Source of the DNA: QHVT01 sp036399015
Lineage (GTDB): Bacteria; Acidobacteriota; Thermoanaerobaculia; Gp7-AA8
Assembly: GCA_036399015.1 (NCBI GenBank)
Contig: DASWNW010000074.1
Location: forward strand, 1-64,000
DNA length: 64,000 nt
Reading direction: 5' to 3'
Below the pieces are notes generated by a model that saw only the letters and a list, made by a program, of their open reading frames with translations, had not been told where the DNA came from and did no database searches. Shown here one piece after another: positions 51,313-60,007 of the stretch. The position numbers and the translations under genes were made by a program. How positions within the stretch are numbered: position 1 is the first letter of the stretch; the number at the start of each line of letters is the position of its first letter.

Positions 51313-51444
51313 GCAACGGAATCATATCCGGCACCGTGCTGCCACTGGCGTCACTGGCCGACGTCTCAAATGCATGTTGCTCCAAACACGTTGATCACCG
51401 TCAGGTGTGAAGCTGATGCGAACCGCCAGCCTTCGAACCCAAAG

Positions 51445-52020
51445 CTACAGAACGGTCTCTATTTCGGCAGCGACGGCGATCTGGCGCTTCGCCAGCGTGC
51501 GTAACGTTTCGCCGTTGATTCTCCGATTCGTGGTGTACATCAGCGCGCCTCCTTCCAGGTTGAGCGCCGCACGGTCGGGCGCAGCGTCGTAGAAATCGAA
51601 AAAGGCCGCTCGCAAACGGTCTGTCAGCCAGCCGTCGCGTGGGTGATAGCCACTGTCGCGCACAATGAGCGAGTCGGGTTCCCGGTCGTTGCCACGCCGC
51701 TTGAACGTGAGGTTGTAAATATCGGACACATTGCGGAGAGGAACGGTGATGACGAGCCCGGAACCGCGGATGTGGCGGCCGTCCGTACCTCGCGACCGGT
51801 AGCCTTGCGCGATCTCGCACCGGCGGCCGTCGACGTTCACCTGGAAGACGGAGGTTGCGTAGGAGCCGTGTGCTGCTGTCGTCGTGAAGGCGGACGCCAG
51901 GCTCTCGACACATCTCCGGCGTCGCCGCTCGGCCATCCGTGAGAAAGCCCACAGCAGGAGAAAGGCGAGCACGATCCCGCCGGCGATGAGGCGGGTTTGC
52001 GTGATCTCGTCCAATTCCAT
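51445..52020 (-). CDS. Membrane-anchored hypothetical protein (191 aa)
   Basis: 191 residues. One N-terminal transmembrane helix (LIAGGIVLAFLLLWAFSRMA, about 11-30) is followed by a basic RRRRR stop-transfer and a soluble domain of about 150 residues (SYATSVFQVNVDGRRCEIAQ, GSGLVITVPLRNVSDIYNL, DGWLTDRLRAAFFDFYDAAP). Topology is probably N-out with the domain in the cytoplasm. It begins only 6 bases after the glpK stop, so it is probably transcribed with glpK. It resembles DUF-type membrane proteins of unknown role. Confidence 0.65.
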   Translation of the reverse strand: MELDEITQTRLIAGGIVLAFLLLWAFSRMAERRRRRCVESLASAFTTTAAHGSYATSVFQVNVDGRRCEIAQGYRSRGTDGRHIRGSGLVITVPLRNVSDIYNLTFKRRGNDREPDSLIVRDSGYHPRDGWLTDRLRAAFFDFYDAAPDRAALNLEGGALMYTTNRRINGETLRTLAKRQIAVAAEIETVL

Positions 52021-52026
52021 CTGCGT

Positions 52027-53460
52027 TCAGACCGCCCATCCCCTGGAGCGCTCGACCGCACGATGCCACTGCGCGAGCTTCGCCCGCCGCTCGTCTTCAC
52101 CGATCCGCGGCTCGAACGTCCGCTCGGCGGCCCATTCCGCGACCGGCAGGCCGGCGAGGTAGGCGGCGCCGAGGGCGGTGGACTCGGAGGTGCGCGCGCG
52201 GAGGACCGGGATGCCGGCGAAGTCGGCCTGCAGTTGCATCAAAAGATCGTTGACCGACGCGCCGCCGTCGACGCGCAGCTCGGTGAGGGCGATGCCGGAG
52301 TCGCGGTGCATCGCCTCGAGCACGTCGGCGGTCTGCAGCGCGATCGACTCCAGCGTGGCGCGGGCGATGTGCGCCGCCGACGTGCCGAGGGTCAGGCCGA
52401 CCAGAGTGCCGCGGGCGTAGCCATCCCAGTGCGGCGTGCCGAGGCCGGTGAAGGCGGGGACGAAGACCACGCCGCCGGTGTCCTCGACAGACGCGGCCAG
52501 CGGCTCGACGTCGGACGACCTCCGGATGATCCCGAGCTGGTCGCGCAGCCACTGCACGGCGGCGCCGGTGACGAAGATGCTCCCCTCCAGCGCGTACTGC
52601 ACGTCGTCGCCGCGCTGCCAGGCGATCGTGGAGAGGAGGCCGTGCGTCGAGGCGACCGCCTTCCCGCCGGTGTTCATGACCACGAACGAGCCGGTGCCGT
52701 AGGTGTTCTTGGCCATGCCGGCGCGCGTGCATTGCTGGCCGAAGAGCGCCGCCTGCTGGTCGCCGGCGATCCCGGCGATGGGGATGCCGGACGGAATCGG
52801 CAGGCCGGCCGCGGTATGCGCGACCACTTCGCTCGACCCACGCACCTCCGGGAGCAGCGCTCGGGGAATACCGAGGATCGAGAGCAGCTCGTCGTCCCAG
52901 ACGCGGCGGTGGATGTCGAAGAGGAGCGTGCGCGACGCGTTCGTGACGTCGGTAACGTGCGCGCGCCCGCCGGTCATGTTCCAGATCAGCCAGGAGTCGA
53001 TGGTGCCGAAGGCGAGGTTCGCGGCGTCGTGGTGCTGCAGGAGCCAGCGCAGCTTCGTGCCGGAGAAATAGGCGTCGAGCAGCAGTCCGGTGCGCGCGCG
53101 GAACAGCTCCGCGAGGCCGCGCGCCTTCAACTCGTCGCAGTACTCCGCGGTGCGCCGGTCCTGCCAGACGATCGCGTGGGCGACCGGCTTGCCGGTGGTG
53201 CGGTCCCAGAGCACGGTCGTCTCGCGCTGGTTGGTGATGCCGATCGCGGTGACCTCGACGCCGGGGACTTTGGCGAGGCACTCGGCGGCGACGCCGAGCT
53301 GCGTCTGCCAGATCTCCTCAGCGTCGTGCTCCACCCAGCCGGGTTGCGGATAGAACTGCCGGAGCTCGCGCTGCGCAACCGCCAGCACCCCGCCGCGAGG
53401 ATCGAAAAGGATCGCGCGCGAGGAGGTGGTCCCCTGATCGAGCGCCAGGACGGCCTGCAT
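52027..53460 (-). CDS. glpK: Glycerol kinase
   Basis: 477 residues. FGGY-family kinase: DQGTTSSRAI at the N-terminal phosphate loop, GWVEHDAEEIW, TNQRETTVLWD, WQDRRTAEYC, GRAHVTDVTNASRTLLFDI, AGDQQAALFGQ and DGGASVNDLLMQLQADF. It phosphorylates glycerol to glycerol-3-phosphate in the cytoplasm, the substrate of the PlsB-like acyltransferase encoded at 8.6 kb. It is about 20 residues shorter than typical GlpK. TAGAAT lies 8 bases before the ATG. No glpF or glpD neighbour is present. Confidence 0.96.
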   Translation of the reverse strand: MQAVLALDQGTTSSRAILFDPRGGVLAVAQRELRQFYPQPGWVEHDAEEIWQTQLGVAAECLAKVPGVEVTAIGITNQRETTVLWDRTTGKPVAHAIVWQDRRTAEYCDELKARGLAELFRARTGLLLDAYFSGTKLRWLLQHHDAANLAFGTIDSWLIWNMTGGRAHVTDVTNASRTLLFDIHRRVWDDELLSILGIPRALLPEVRGSSEVVAHTAAGLPIPSGIPIAGIAGDQQAALFGQQCTRAGMAKNTYGTGSFVVMNTGGKAVASTHGLLSTIAWQRGDDVQYALEGSIFVTGAAVQWLRDQLGIIRRSSDVEPLAASVEDTGGVVFVPAFTGLGTPHWDGYARGTLVGLTLGTSAAHIARATLESIALQTADVLEAMHRDSGIALTELRVDGGASVNDLLMQLQADFAGIPVLRARTSESTALGAAYLAGLPVAEWAAERTFEPRIGEDERRAKLAQWHRAVERSRGWAV

Positions 53461-53468
53461 GACCGGCG

Positions 53469-53474
53469 ATTCTA
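53469..53474 (-). promoter_or_regulatory. Probable -10 element of glpK
   Basis: TAGAAT on the minus strand, 8 bases before the start codon. No Shine-Dalgarno is seen. Confidence 0.5.
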
Positions 53475-53570
53475 ACTATGATGCGCGGCGATGACCGCCG
53501 TGCTGTGGCGCCGCCTCGACCGGTTTCGTCTGGAGGGGACGGCCGTCGTGTGGGAGCGCGAAGCTCCGTG

Positions 53571-54935
53571 ATGCGGCATCCGCTCCGGGTGGCGATCGCG
53601 TTCGCGCTCGCGTCGACGGCGGTGCGCCTCTACCTCGCGCATCGTTACTTCGGGTTCCAGACGGGCGATGACGTCGAGATCGCGGAGGAGGCGTTCCGGC
53701 GCGCGCTGGGGCTGGTGTTCTGGCCGTGGGAGGTGCGCAATCTCTTCCTGCCCGACCTCCTCGTCGCGCCGTTCGTCGCCCTCGGGCACGCGCTCGGCGT
53801 CCGAGATACGTTCGCGCTCGCGCAGATCGCGCGCTATCCCTTCATCGCGCTCGCCGGGGTGAACGTCGTGCTGCTCTTTCTCCTCGGGCGGCGCTGGTAT
53901 GGCGACGCGGTCGCGCTGACGGCTGCGGCGCTCTACTCGATGCACTGGATTCCGCTCGTCTACGGCAGCTCGCTCTACCCGCGCACGTTCGCGGTGACGT
54001 GCATCCTCGGCGCGGCGATCCTGCTCTCGCGCGAGTCGACGACCGCCACCCGCGCGGTGCTGGCGGGCGTGCTCGCCGGGCTGGCGGTGACGGCGCGCTA
54101 CAGCGAGGCGGTCTACTTTTTCTCGCTCGTCCTCTACGTCGCCAGCCGCCGCAAGGCGCTGGCGGGATTGACGTGCGGCTTCGCGGGTACCGTCGTCCTG
54201 GCGGTCGGTCTCTACGACCGCGTGACGTACGGGCGCTGGTTCGGGAGCCTGATCGAGTTCGCGGAGCTGACGTTCATCCGGCGCGACGCCGCGTCGCTGG
54301 TCGTCTTCCACCCGCCCTGGTGGTACCTGACGAACCTGCCGCACTGGCTGCCGCTGGCGCTGCTGCCCGGCTTCGTGATCGCGGTGCGGACGGAGTGGCG
54401 GCGCGCGGCGATCTTCGTCGGGCTGCCGCTGCTGGCGCTGAGCGCGATCTTCCACAAGGAGCTGCGCTACCTGCAGGTCGTCGTGCCGTTCGCGATCCTG
54501 ATCTCGGTGCACGGCCTCTGGAGCGTGCGCCACCGCCGCCGGCTCGTCGCGCTGCTCCTGGTGCTGGCCATCCCGCTCGGCCTGACGCGCATCCGCGAGG
54601 TGACGAAGCGCTCGACCAATGCCGCGGCGGCGGCGATCTGGATCGGCGCGCGGCAGCCGCGGTCGGTGGCGCTGTCGCAGTCGTGGGCGTACGGCGGACG
54701 GATGTTCCTGGCAAACGACGTCGTCACGTACGAGGTGGGGATTCCTCCCGACCCGGCCACGCTGCGCAAGGAGGCGCCGTCGTTGACCGTGCTCGCGGTC
54801 TACGCGCACGACGCCAGCCGCGCGCTGCGCGCGATCTGTGCGCAGCACGGCCTGTACGAGACGGCGACGTTCAGCGGCCGCGGAGGGCGGGCCGTCGTCG
54901 TCTTTACCGCGCGTCGCGCGGCTTCTCGTCGGTGA
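53571..54935 (+). CDS. Polytopic membrane glycosyltransferase-like protein (GT39/ArnT type)
   Basis: 454 residues from the ATG at 53571; the longer frame to 53478 adds an unlikely Arg-rich leader. About ten membrane helices follow an N-terminal MRHPLRVAIAFALASTAVRL and a periplasmic loop GFQTGDDVEIAEEAFRRALG with acidic residues, as in lipid-linked-sugar transferases of the GT-C fold. A large loop (YDRVTYGRWFGSLIEFAELT) and a soluble C-terminal part (about 370-454) complete it. It may move a sugar or mannose from polyprenyl phosphate at the membrane. Its end overlaps the AAA ATPase gene by 32 bases, tail to tail. Confidence 0.75.
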   Translation: MRHPLRVAIAFALASTAVRLYLAHRYFGFQTGDDVEIAEEAFRRALGLVFWPWEVRNLFLPDLLVAPFVALGHALGVRDTFALAQIARYPFIALAGVNVVLLFLLGRRWYGDAVALTAAALYSMHWIPLVYGSSLYPRTFAVTCILGAAILLSRESTTATRAVLAGVLAGLAVTARYSEAVYFFSLVLYVASRRKALAGLTCGFAGTVVLAVGLYDRVTYGRWFGSLIEFAELTFIRRDAASLVVFHPPWWYLTNLPHWLPLALLPGFVIAVRTEWRRAAIFVGLPLLALSAIFHKELRYLQVVVPFAILISVHGLWSVRHRRRLVALLLVLAIPLGLTRIREVTKRSTNAAAAAIWIGARQPRSVALSQSWAYGGRMFLANDVVTYEVGIPPDPATLRKEAPSLTVLAVYAHDASRALRAICAQHGLYETATFSGRGGRAVVVFTARRAASRR

Positions 54936-57900
54936 GCGTGGCCAGCGCGGAGACGCTGATGTGCTCGAGCGCCCCCACCAGCGCGTCGAGGCTGTCGACC
55001 GACTCCAGCCGGGCGATGGCCTGCTTCACGCGCGGGTCGGTGACGGCGCGGTAGCCGCGGAAGCGGTGCGCCATGAAGCGCAGCAGCGGGATGAGCGTCG
55101 CGTTGATCAGGTACTCCTCGCGCGCGATGAGGCCGGGCGCGGGCTGCATCACGACCGGCACCGGCGCGGGAGTGGGCTCCTGCGCAATCGGCACGCGGGC
55201 GAGCTCGCGCAGCGTCTCGTCGAGCTTGGAGAGATAGGGCGAGAGGTCCTGTTCTTTCGGCGGGGGTGGAGTGGTGGCGCCGTGGATGGCGCGCGCAATG
55301 TCCCCGATCCGGTCCGAAACCACGCTCAGCTCCGCCATCACCTTCGCGGCCGGATCGTCGCTGCCGCCGAGGCGCTGCAGGCGCTGGTAGCCGGCCTTGA
55401 TGTCGTTCCAGCGGGCGCGCTGCGCGTCGGTCATCCGGCCACGCAGCTCGGCGAGCTTGAGCAGGTTCTCCTCGGCGCCGGTGGTGAGCGTCTGCGCCTC
55501 GCCGAGGTAGTGGTCGTCGATGAGGCGCTGCAGCTCGTCCTCGTTCATCGCCGGGAGCACCTTCTCGGCGAGCTTGTTCATGTTGCGGTACGAGCCCTGG
55601 AGCTTGAACGGCGGCTCGGTGCGGTAGGCGTGCTGCTGCGCCGCCGAGACGACGTACTGGCGGTTCACCTTCGAGAGGAGCTGCTGGATCGTGACCAGCT
55701 TGCGCATCACGGCGACGATCTCCGTCAGCTCCACGCCGGAGTAGTCGTGCGCGAGCTGGTCGGGCGGCACGTTCTCGCCGCGCGCCATGCGCGCCAGCTT
55801 GTGCACGTCTTCGGGCTCGCGCGTGAGCAGCGGCGCGGTGACGGAGTTCGAGGTGAGCGAGTTCTCGATGTAGGAGAGCTCGAACAGCTCGTCACGCCCC
55901 TGCAGCACCTCGCCGAGGTTGTAGACGTCGGCGCGGTTGGCGAGCATGTCGGGGATCTCGAACTTCTCGCCCGACTCGGTGTACGGGTTGCCGGCCATGC
56001 AGACGGCGAAGCGGCGGCCGCGCAGGTCGTACGTCTTCGTCTCGCCGTTCCAGACGCCTTCGATCTTGCGTTGCGCGTCGCAGAGCGAGATGAACTTCTG
56101 CAGGAACTCGGCGTGCGTGTGCTGGATGTCGTCGATGACGAGGAGCACGTTGTTCCCCATCTCCAGCGCTAAATTCAGCTTCACGATCTCCTGACGCGCG
56201 GTGGCGTTCGGCGCCTCGTTCGGGTCGAGCGAGCGCACCGAGTGGCCGAGCGCCGGGCCGTTGATCTTCACGAACACGAGGCCGAGGCGGTGGGCGACGT
56301 ACTCGAGAAGGGTGGTCTTGCCGTAGCCCGGCGGCGAGACGAGGAGGAGCAGCCCCATGAGATCGGTGCGCTTCTTCTCGCCGGCGACGCCGACCTGCTT
56401 GGCCAGGTTCGACCCAATCAGCGGCAGGTAGACCTCGGAGATCAGCTTGTTGCGGACGAAGGACGACATCACCTTCGGCTGCAGCTCGTTGAGGCGCAGC
56501 CGCTTCCGCTCGCGCTGCAGCAGCTCGTGGCGCTTCTGCTGGTAGGCGCGGAACGCCGGGACGCGCTCCGTGCTGAAGCGGCCGAGGCGGGAGAGGAACT
56601 CGTCGAGGCGCAGCTCCATCGCGCCGTTCACGACGCGCGGGTGCTGGCCCAGGAGGCCGGTGACGGTCGCGCTCACGAGCGCCGAGGAGCGCTCGCGCGA
56701 GAGCTTGCCGTTGGTGACGATCGCGGCGACGGCTTCCACGTTCGGGACCCAGGCGGAGACGACGGACCACTTGCGCGCCACGTCCAGCTCGCGCAGGTCT
56801 TCCGGGCAGGCGCCGAGCAGCTCGGCCGCCTCGGCGCTGAGGACGAAGCGCACCGGCTCGGCGGCGATCTCCTCGAAGAGGTATTCGCCGGCGCCGTGCG
56901 TATCGCCGGCGGCGACGGGGAGCCACTGGTCGATCGACTTCTGCAGTTCCGCGGCGAGCGGCGCGCCGGCGTTCTTTTTCTTCAGCGCACGCGCCTGCAC
57001 CGCCCAGGCGTTCTTCAGCGTCTCGTCCTCGAAGAAGGCCCAGAAGAGCGCGGCGGCCGCGCGCGCGGAGGGGGAGAAGCGGAGCAGGCCGGCGGTGGCC
57101 AGCATGCCGCGCAGCTTCTCGGCGATGAGCGCGGCGTCGTGATCGTGCACGCCCCGCTCGTAGCCTTCGTCGTAGCGGGAGGCGGCGGCCTCGCGGACGT
57201 CTGCGTCCAACGCCGTATACGCGAGATATTCGCTGCGATACACATCCGCGGTTTCCGAGACCAGCTCCTGGTCGGGAAAGTCCAGCGCCTCGGTGATGGG
57301 CTCGAAGAAGCTCGTGCCGGTGACGTGCAGGTGCGGCCTGCCCTCGCGCGGGACGATGGTCAGCTCGATCGGCTGCGTGTTGACGCTGAAGCGGTGCTGG
57401 CCGAGGCGGACGACGTCGTCCTCGAAGATGTCCTTGCGGTCACGGAGGGCGCGTGCGGCCTCGTCGCGGGCGGTCTTGAGCTTCCCGTCGATCTCGTCGG
57501 CGCGAACGACGTCGCCGAGCTCGCGCAGCTTCGCCGACGTGTCGCGCAGCTTCGTGACCATCGCGTCGGAGGCGAAGAAGGCATTCAGGCCATCGGTGTC
57601 GCCGAGCGTCGAGGCTCGGCGGGCGATGCCCTGGAGGATGCGCGTGGCGGCCTGCGCGAGCTGCTCGGCGCGCCGCTGGCGCTGCTCGAGGAGCGACTGC
57701 TTGCGCGCGGTGAGTGCGTCGTAGACCTCTTCGCGCTTCGCGGCCAGCCGCGTCACGAACTCGTCGAACTCGGAGAAGCGCGACTCCAGCTCCTCGAGGT
57801 GCAGCATCAGCTTCGACAGCTCCGCGTCGCAGCGCTCCGGCTCGTCGGCAATCGACACGGCGTTGGCGACGGTCTGGGAGAAGAGCGCGAACTGCACACC

Positions 57901-59907
57901 GAACTCGGCGACCTGCTCCTTGCCCAGCACTTCCTTGCGGCGGTTCAGCACCAGCGCGCGCACGCGATTCGCGGCCCCCATGAGCGTGGAGACGCGCTCG
58001 AGGATGCTGATGCGCACGGTCGGGTCGTCGATCTGCAGCCCGCCGACGACCTCGGTGAGAAGGTTCAGCGACGCGACGACCGCTTCCAGCTCGGCGACCA
58101 GCGCCGCCGCCTCGGTCGTCTTCTGCACGCCGGCGATGCGGGACTCGATGCCGGAGATCTGCGCGGTGAACGGCGCCAGCGCTTTTTCATCGAGGAGAAA
58201 CGCGACGGTGCGCTTCGACAGGTCGCCGAAGCGGCGGACGATCTCCTGCTCGAGCGCGTCGAGCTTCGCCCGGTCGACGTAGCGCAGCTCGCGCAGGGAA
58301 ATGACGTGCCCCTGCCTCGAGCGGAGCTCCGCGAGCTGCTGCACGTACTCGTCGATCGACGACGGCTCGGGGCGTTTCTCCGAGAGCGACGCCTCGGTGT
58401 CGGCGACCGCCTTCGCCGCCTGCGCCCGCAGCGTCTCCACCTTCTCGAACTCGTCGATGATCAGCTCCGCGGTCGCGCGCACCTCGCGCAGCGTCGAGAG
58501 CAGGTCCTCCGCCTCGGCGTGCCCGAGCCAGTGATAGGCGTCGCAGACGCGCGAGGAGGCGGCGATCAGGTCTTCGTACGTGGCCCGCGACGGCGTCTGC
58601 TCGTCGACGAGGCGGCAGATCGTCAGCGCGTCGGAGAGCCCGCGCACGAGGTCGCGGTTGCCGATCTTCTCGAGATACGCGCCGGTCTTCGGCGCCTTCG
58701 CGGCGTGGTCGTCGCTCACGAACGGCGTCTGCCAGATCTGCATCGCGTGCACGCGCGTCGGCTCGTGCGAGGTGGCGTTGAAGATCACCATTCGCCCGTC
58801 GTCGAAGAGCGAGTAGCCGTGGCAGGTGAGCGGATTCACGACCTCTTTGCGAATGAGGTTGTAGGGGAAGAGCAGCGTGCGCCCCTCGTCGCGGCGATGG
58901 AAGGCGTAGAGCACGTCCTCGCCGTTGGGCGAGCGGATCGCGCGCAGGAACTCCATCTGCTCCGGGTCGTGCTCGAACAGCTTCACCTCGCCGGTGCGGA
59001 GGTAGTAGCCGCCCGGGAAGATGATGCCGTGGTCTTCCGGCAACTGGATGCAGGCGAAGCCGATCGCGTCGATGCGCTTGACCGACTTCGTGCGGGTGTT
59101 GAAGACGAAGTGGCGCCACGCCTTCTCGCGGTAGGGGAGGATCTTCAGCAGGATCAGGCTGCCGACGAGCGCGTAATGGATCTGCGCGTCGTCGAGCGAC
59201 TGGTCGGGATCGTCGACCGGCTCGCTGTAGATGCCCTTGCCGGTGGTGGTGTTGTCCTCGATCTTGATCGTCAAGTCGCCGCGGATGGTCTCGACGAAAA
59301 CCTGGTCGTTGACCGAGACATGCGGGTGCTCGCCGGCGACGAAGTCCTGCCGCGAGGTGACGGTCCACTCGAAGTCATGACGCGGCGGAAAGACGTGATC
59401 CCGCTCGCCGCGGTTGTCGATGTAGGTGACGGTGCCGTCGACGCCCACGTTCCAGCGGAAAACGCGGATGTCGGCCAGCTTCTCGCCGGTCTGGAAGACG
59501 GCCAGCAGCTTGGAGTCGACGCGGCGGAGCTGCAGCAGCTTCGAGGAGCGGTAGTACTGCACCAGCTCCCGGAAGTCGCGCACGAACCGCTCCTCGGTGA
59601 GGAACGACGGCCCCTGCACCGGCCCAAAATCCTCGAGGCGGTGCAGCGAGAGGACGTCCGCCACCTGCGTCTCGGTCTTGAGCCCGATGAAGACGTTGTA
59701 CCCGAAGAGCAGATTGCTCCCGACCTCCACGATGTCCCGAGGAACGCAGTTGTTCTCCGTCCGGATCCGGTCGGACCCGAGCAGGGACATCTCGCTTCCC
59801 CCGAAAAGGGAGATGCGTTTGGTGTTGAGAGCGGTTGCCTTCGTCGCGAGTTGTTTGCCGGACGCGGTGAGGCGCTCTTTGAGGAGGTCGTAGGTGGCTT
59901 GTTCCAT
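54904..59907 (-). CDS. Giant 'DNA repair ATPase' family AAA protein
   Basis: 1667 residues, cytoplasmic. The N-terminal third (about 60-420) looks like beta repeats (RDFRELVQYYRSSKLLQLRR, YYLRTGEVKLFEHDPEQMEF). Then a long coiled coil runs from about 480 to 900, followed by a helical region (900-1150) and an AAA module with Walker A SPPGYGKTTL (Lys1197), Walker B VLLVIDDIQ (Asp1259, Asp1260) and sensor-1 CMAGNPYTESG. A C-terminal helical part ends in LTDEKPRDAR. Homologues of this size are annotated as DNA repair ATPases without direct proof. It follows an OB-fold membrane protein and a flotillin on the same strand, so a membrane-associated ATPase complex is likely. Confidence 0.82.
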   Translation of the reverse strand: MEQATYDLLKERLTASGKQLATKATALNTKRISLFGGSEMSLLGSDRIRTENNCVPRDIVEVGSNLLFGYNVFIGLKTETQVADVLSLHRLEDFGPVQGPSFLTEERFVRDFRELVQYYRSSKLLQLRRVDSKLLAVFQTGEKLADIRVFRWNVGVDGTVTYIDNRGERDHVFPPRHDFEWTVTSRQDFVAGEHPHVSVNDQVFVETIRGDLTIKIEDNTTTGKGIYSEPVDDPDQSLDDAQIHYALVGSLILLKILPYREKAWRHFVFNTRTKSVKRIDAIGFACIQLPEDHGIIFPGGYYLRTGEVKLFEHDPEQMEFLRAIRSPNGEDVLYAFHRRDEGRTLLFPYNLIRKEVVNPLTCHGYSLFDDGRMVIFNATSHEPTRVHAMQIWQTPFVSDDHAAKAPKTGAYLEKIGNRDLVRGLSDALTICRLVDEQTPSRATYEDLIAASSRVCDAYHWLGHAEAEDLLSTLREVRATAELIIDEFEKVETLRAQAAKAVADTEASLSEKRPEPSSIDEYVQQLAELRSRQGHVISLRELRYVDRAKLDALEQEIVRRFGDLSKRTVAFLLDEKALAPFTAQISGIESRIAGVQKTTEAAALVAELEAVVASLNLLTEVVGGLQIDDPTVRISILERVSTLMGAANRVRALVLNRRKEVLGKEQVAEFGVQFALFSQTVANAVSIADEPERCDAELSKLMLHLEELESRFSEFDEFVTRLAAKREEVYDALTARKQSLLEQRQRRAEQLAQAATRILQGIARRASTLGDTDGLNAFFASDAMVTKLRDTSAKLRELGDVVRADEIDGKLKTARDEAARALRDRKDIFEDDVVRLGQHRFSVNTQPIELTIVPREGRPHLHVTGTSFFEPITEALDFPDQELVSETADVYRSEYLAYTALDADVREAAASRYDEGYERGVHDHDAALIAEKLRGMLATAGLLRFSPSARAAAALFWAFFEDETLKNAWAVQARALKKKNAGAPLAAELQKSIDQWLPVAAGDTHGAGEYLFEEIAAEPVRFVLSAEAAELLGACPEDLRELDVARKWSVVSAWVPNVEAVAAIVTNGKLSRERSSALVSATVTGLLGQHPRVVNGAMELRLDEFLSRLGRFSTERVPAFRAYQQKRHELLQRERKRLRLNELQPKVMSSFVRNKLISEVYLPLIGSNLAKQVGVAGEKKRTDLMGLLLLVSPPGYGKTTLLEYVAHRLGLVFVKINGPALGHSVRSLDPNEAPNATARQEIVKLNLALEMGNNVLLVIDDIQHTHAEFLQKFISLCDAQRKIEGVWNGETKTYDLRGRRFAVCMAGNPYTESGEKFEIPDMLANRADVYNLGEVLQGRDELFELSYIENSLTSNSVTAPLLTREPEDVHKLARMARGENVPPDQLAHDYSGVELTEIVAVMRKLVTIQQLLSKVNRQYVVSAAQQHAYRTEPPFKLQGSYRNMNKLAEKVLPAMNEDELQRLIDDHYLGEAQTLTTGAEENLLKLAELRGRMTDAQRARWNDIKAGYQRLQRLGGSDDPAAKVMAELSVVSDRIGDIARAIHGATTPPPPKEQDLSPYLSKLDETLRELARVPIAQEPTPAPVPVVMQPAPGLIAREEYLINATLIPLLRFMAHRFRGYRAVTDPRVKQAIARLESVDSLDALVGALEHISVSALATLTDEKPRDAR

Positions 59908-59913
59908 TGGGGG

Positions 59914-60000
59914 GTGTTGTCAGTTGTCGGTTGTCGGTTATCTGCGGCCCTTCGCCCGGGCGATCAGCCCCGGACAACTGACAACAGACAACCGACAACA
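59914..60000. repeat. Word-array hairpin, GTTGTCGG family (copy 3)
   Basis: Left arm 59914-59947 (GTGTTGTCAGTTGTCGGTTG and on) and right arm 59971-60000 (CGGACAACTGACAACAGACA and on). It lies between the flotillin stop and the AAA ATPase start, within the presumed operon. Transcription would have to pass it. Confidence 0.85.
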
Positions 60001-60007
60001 GCAGCGA

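Noticed and set aside
54904..59907. Calling the giant ATPase a proven DNA repair enzyme
   Set aside because: Only the AAA motifs are visible, and no nuclease or DNA-binding domain was found. The name follows family annotation, so function is left open.
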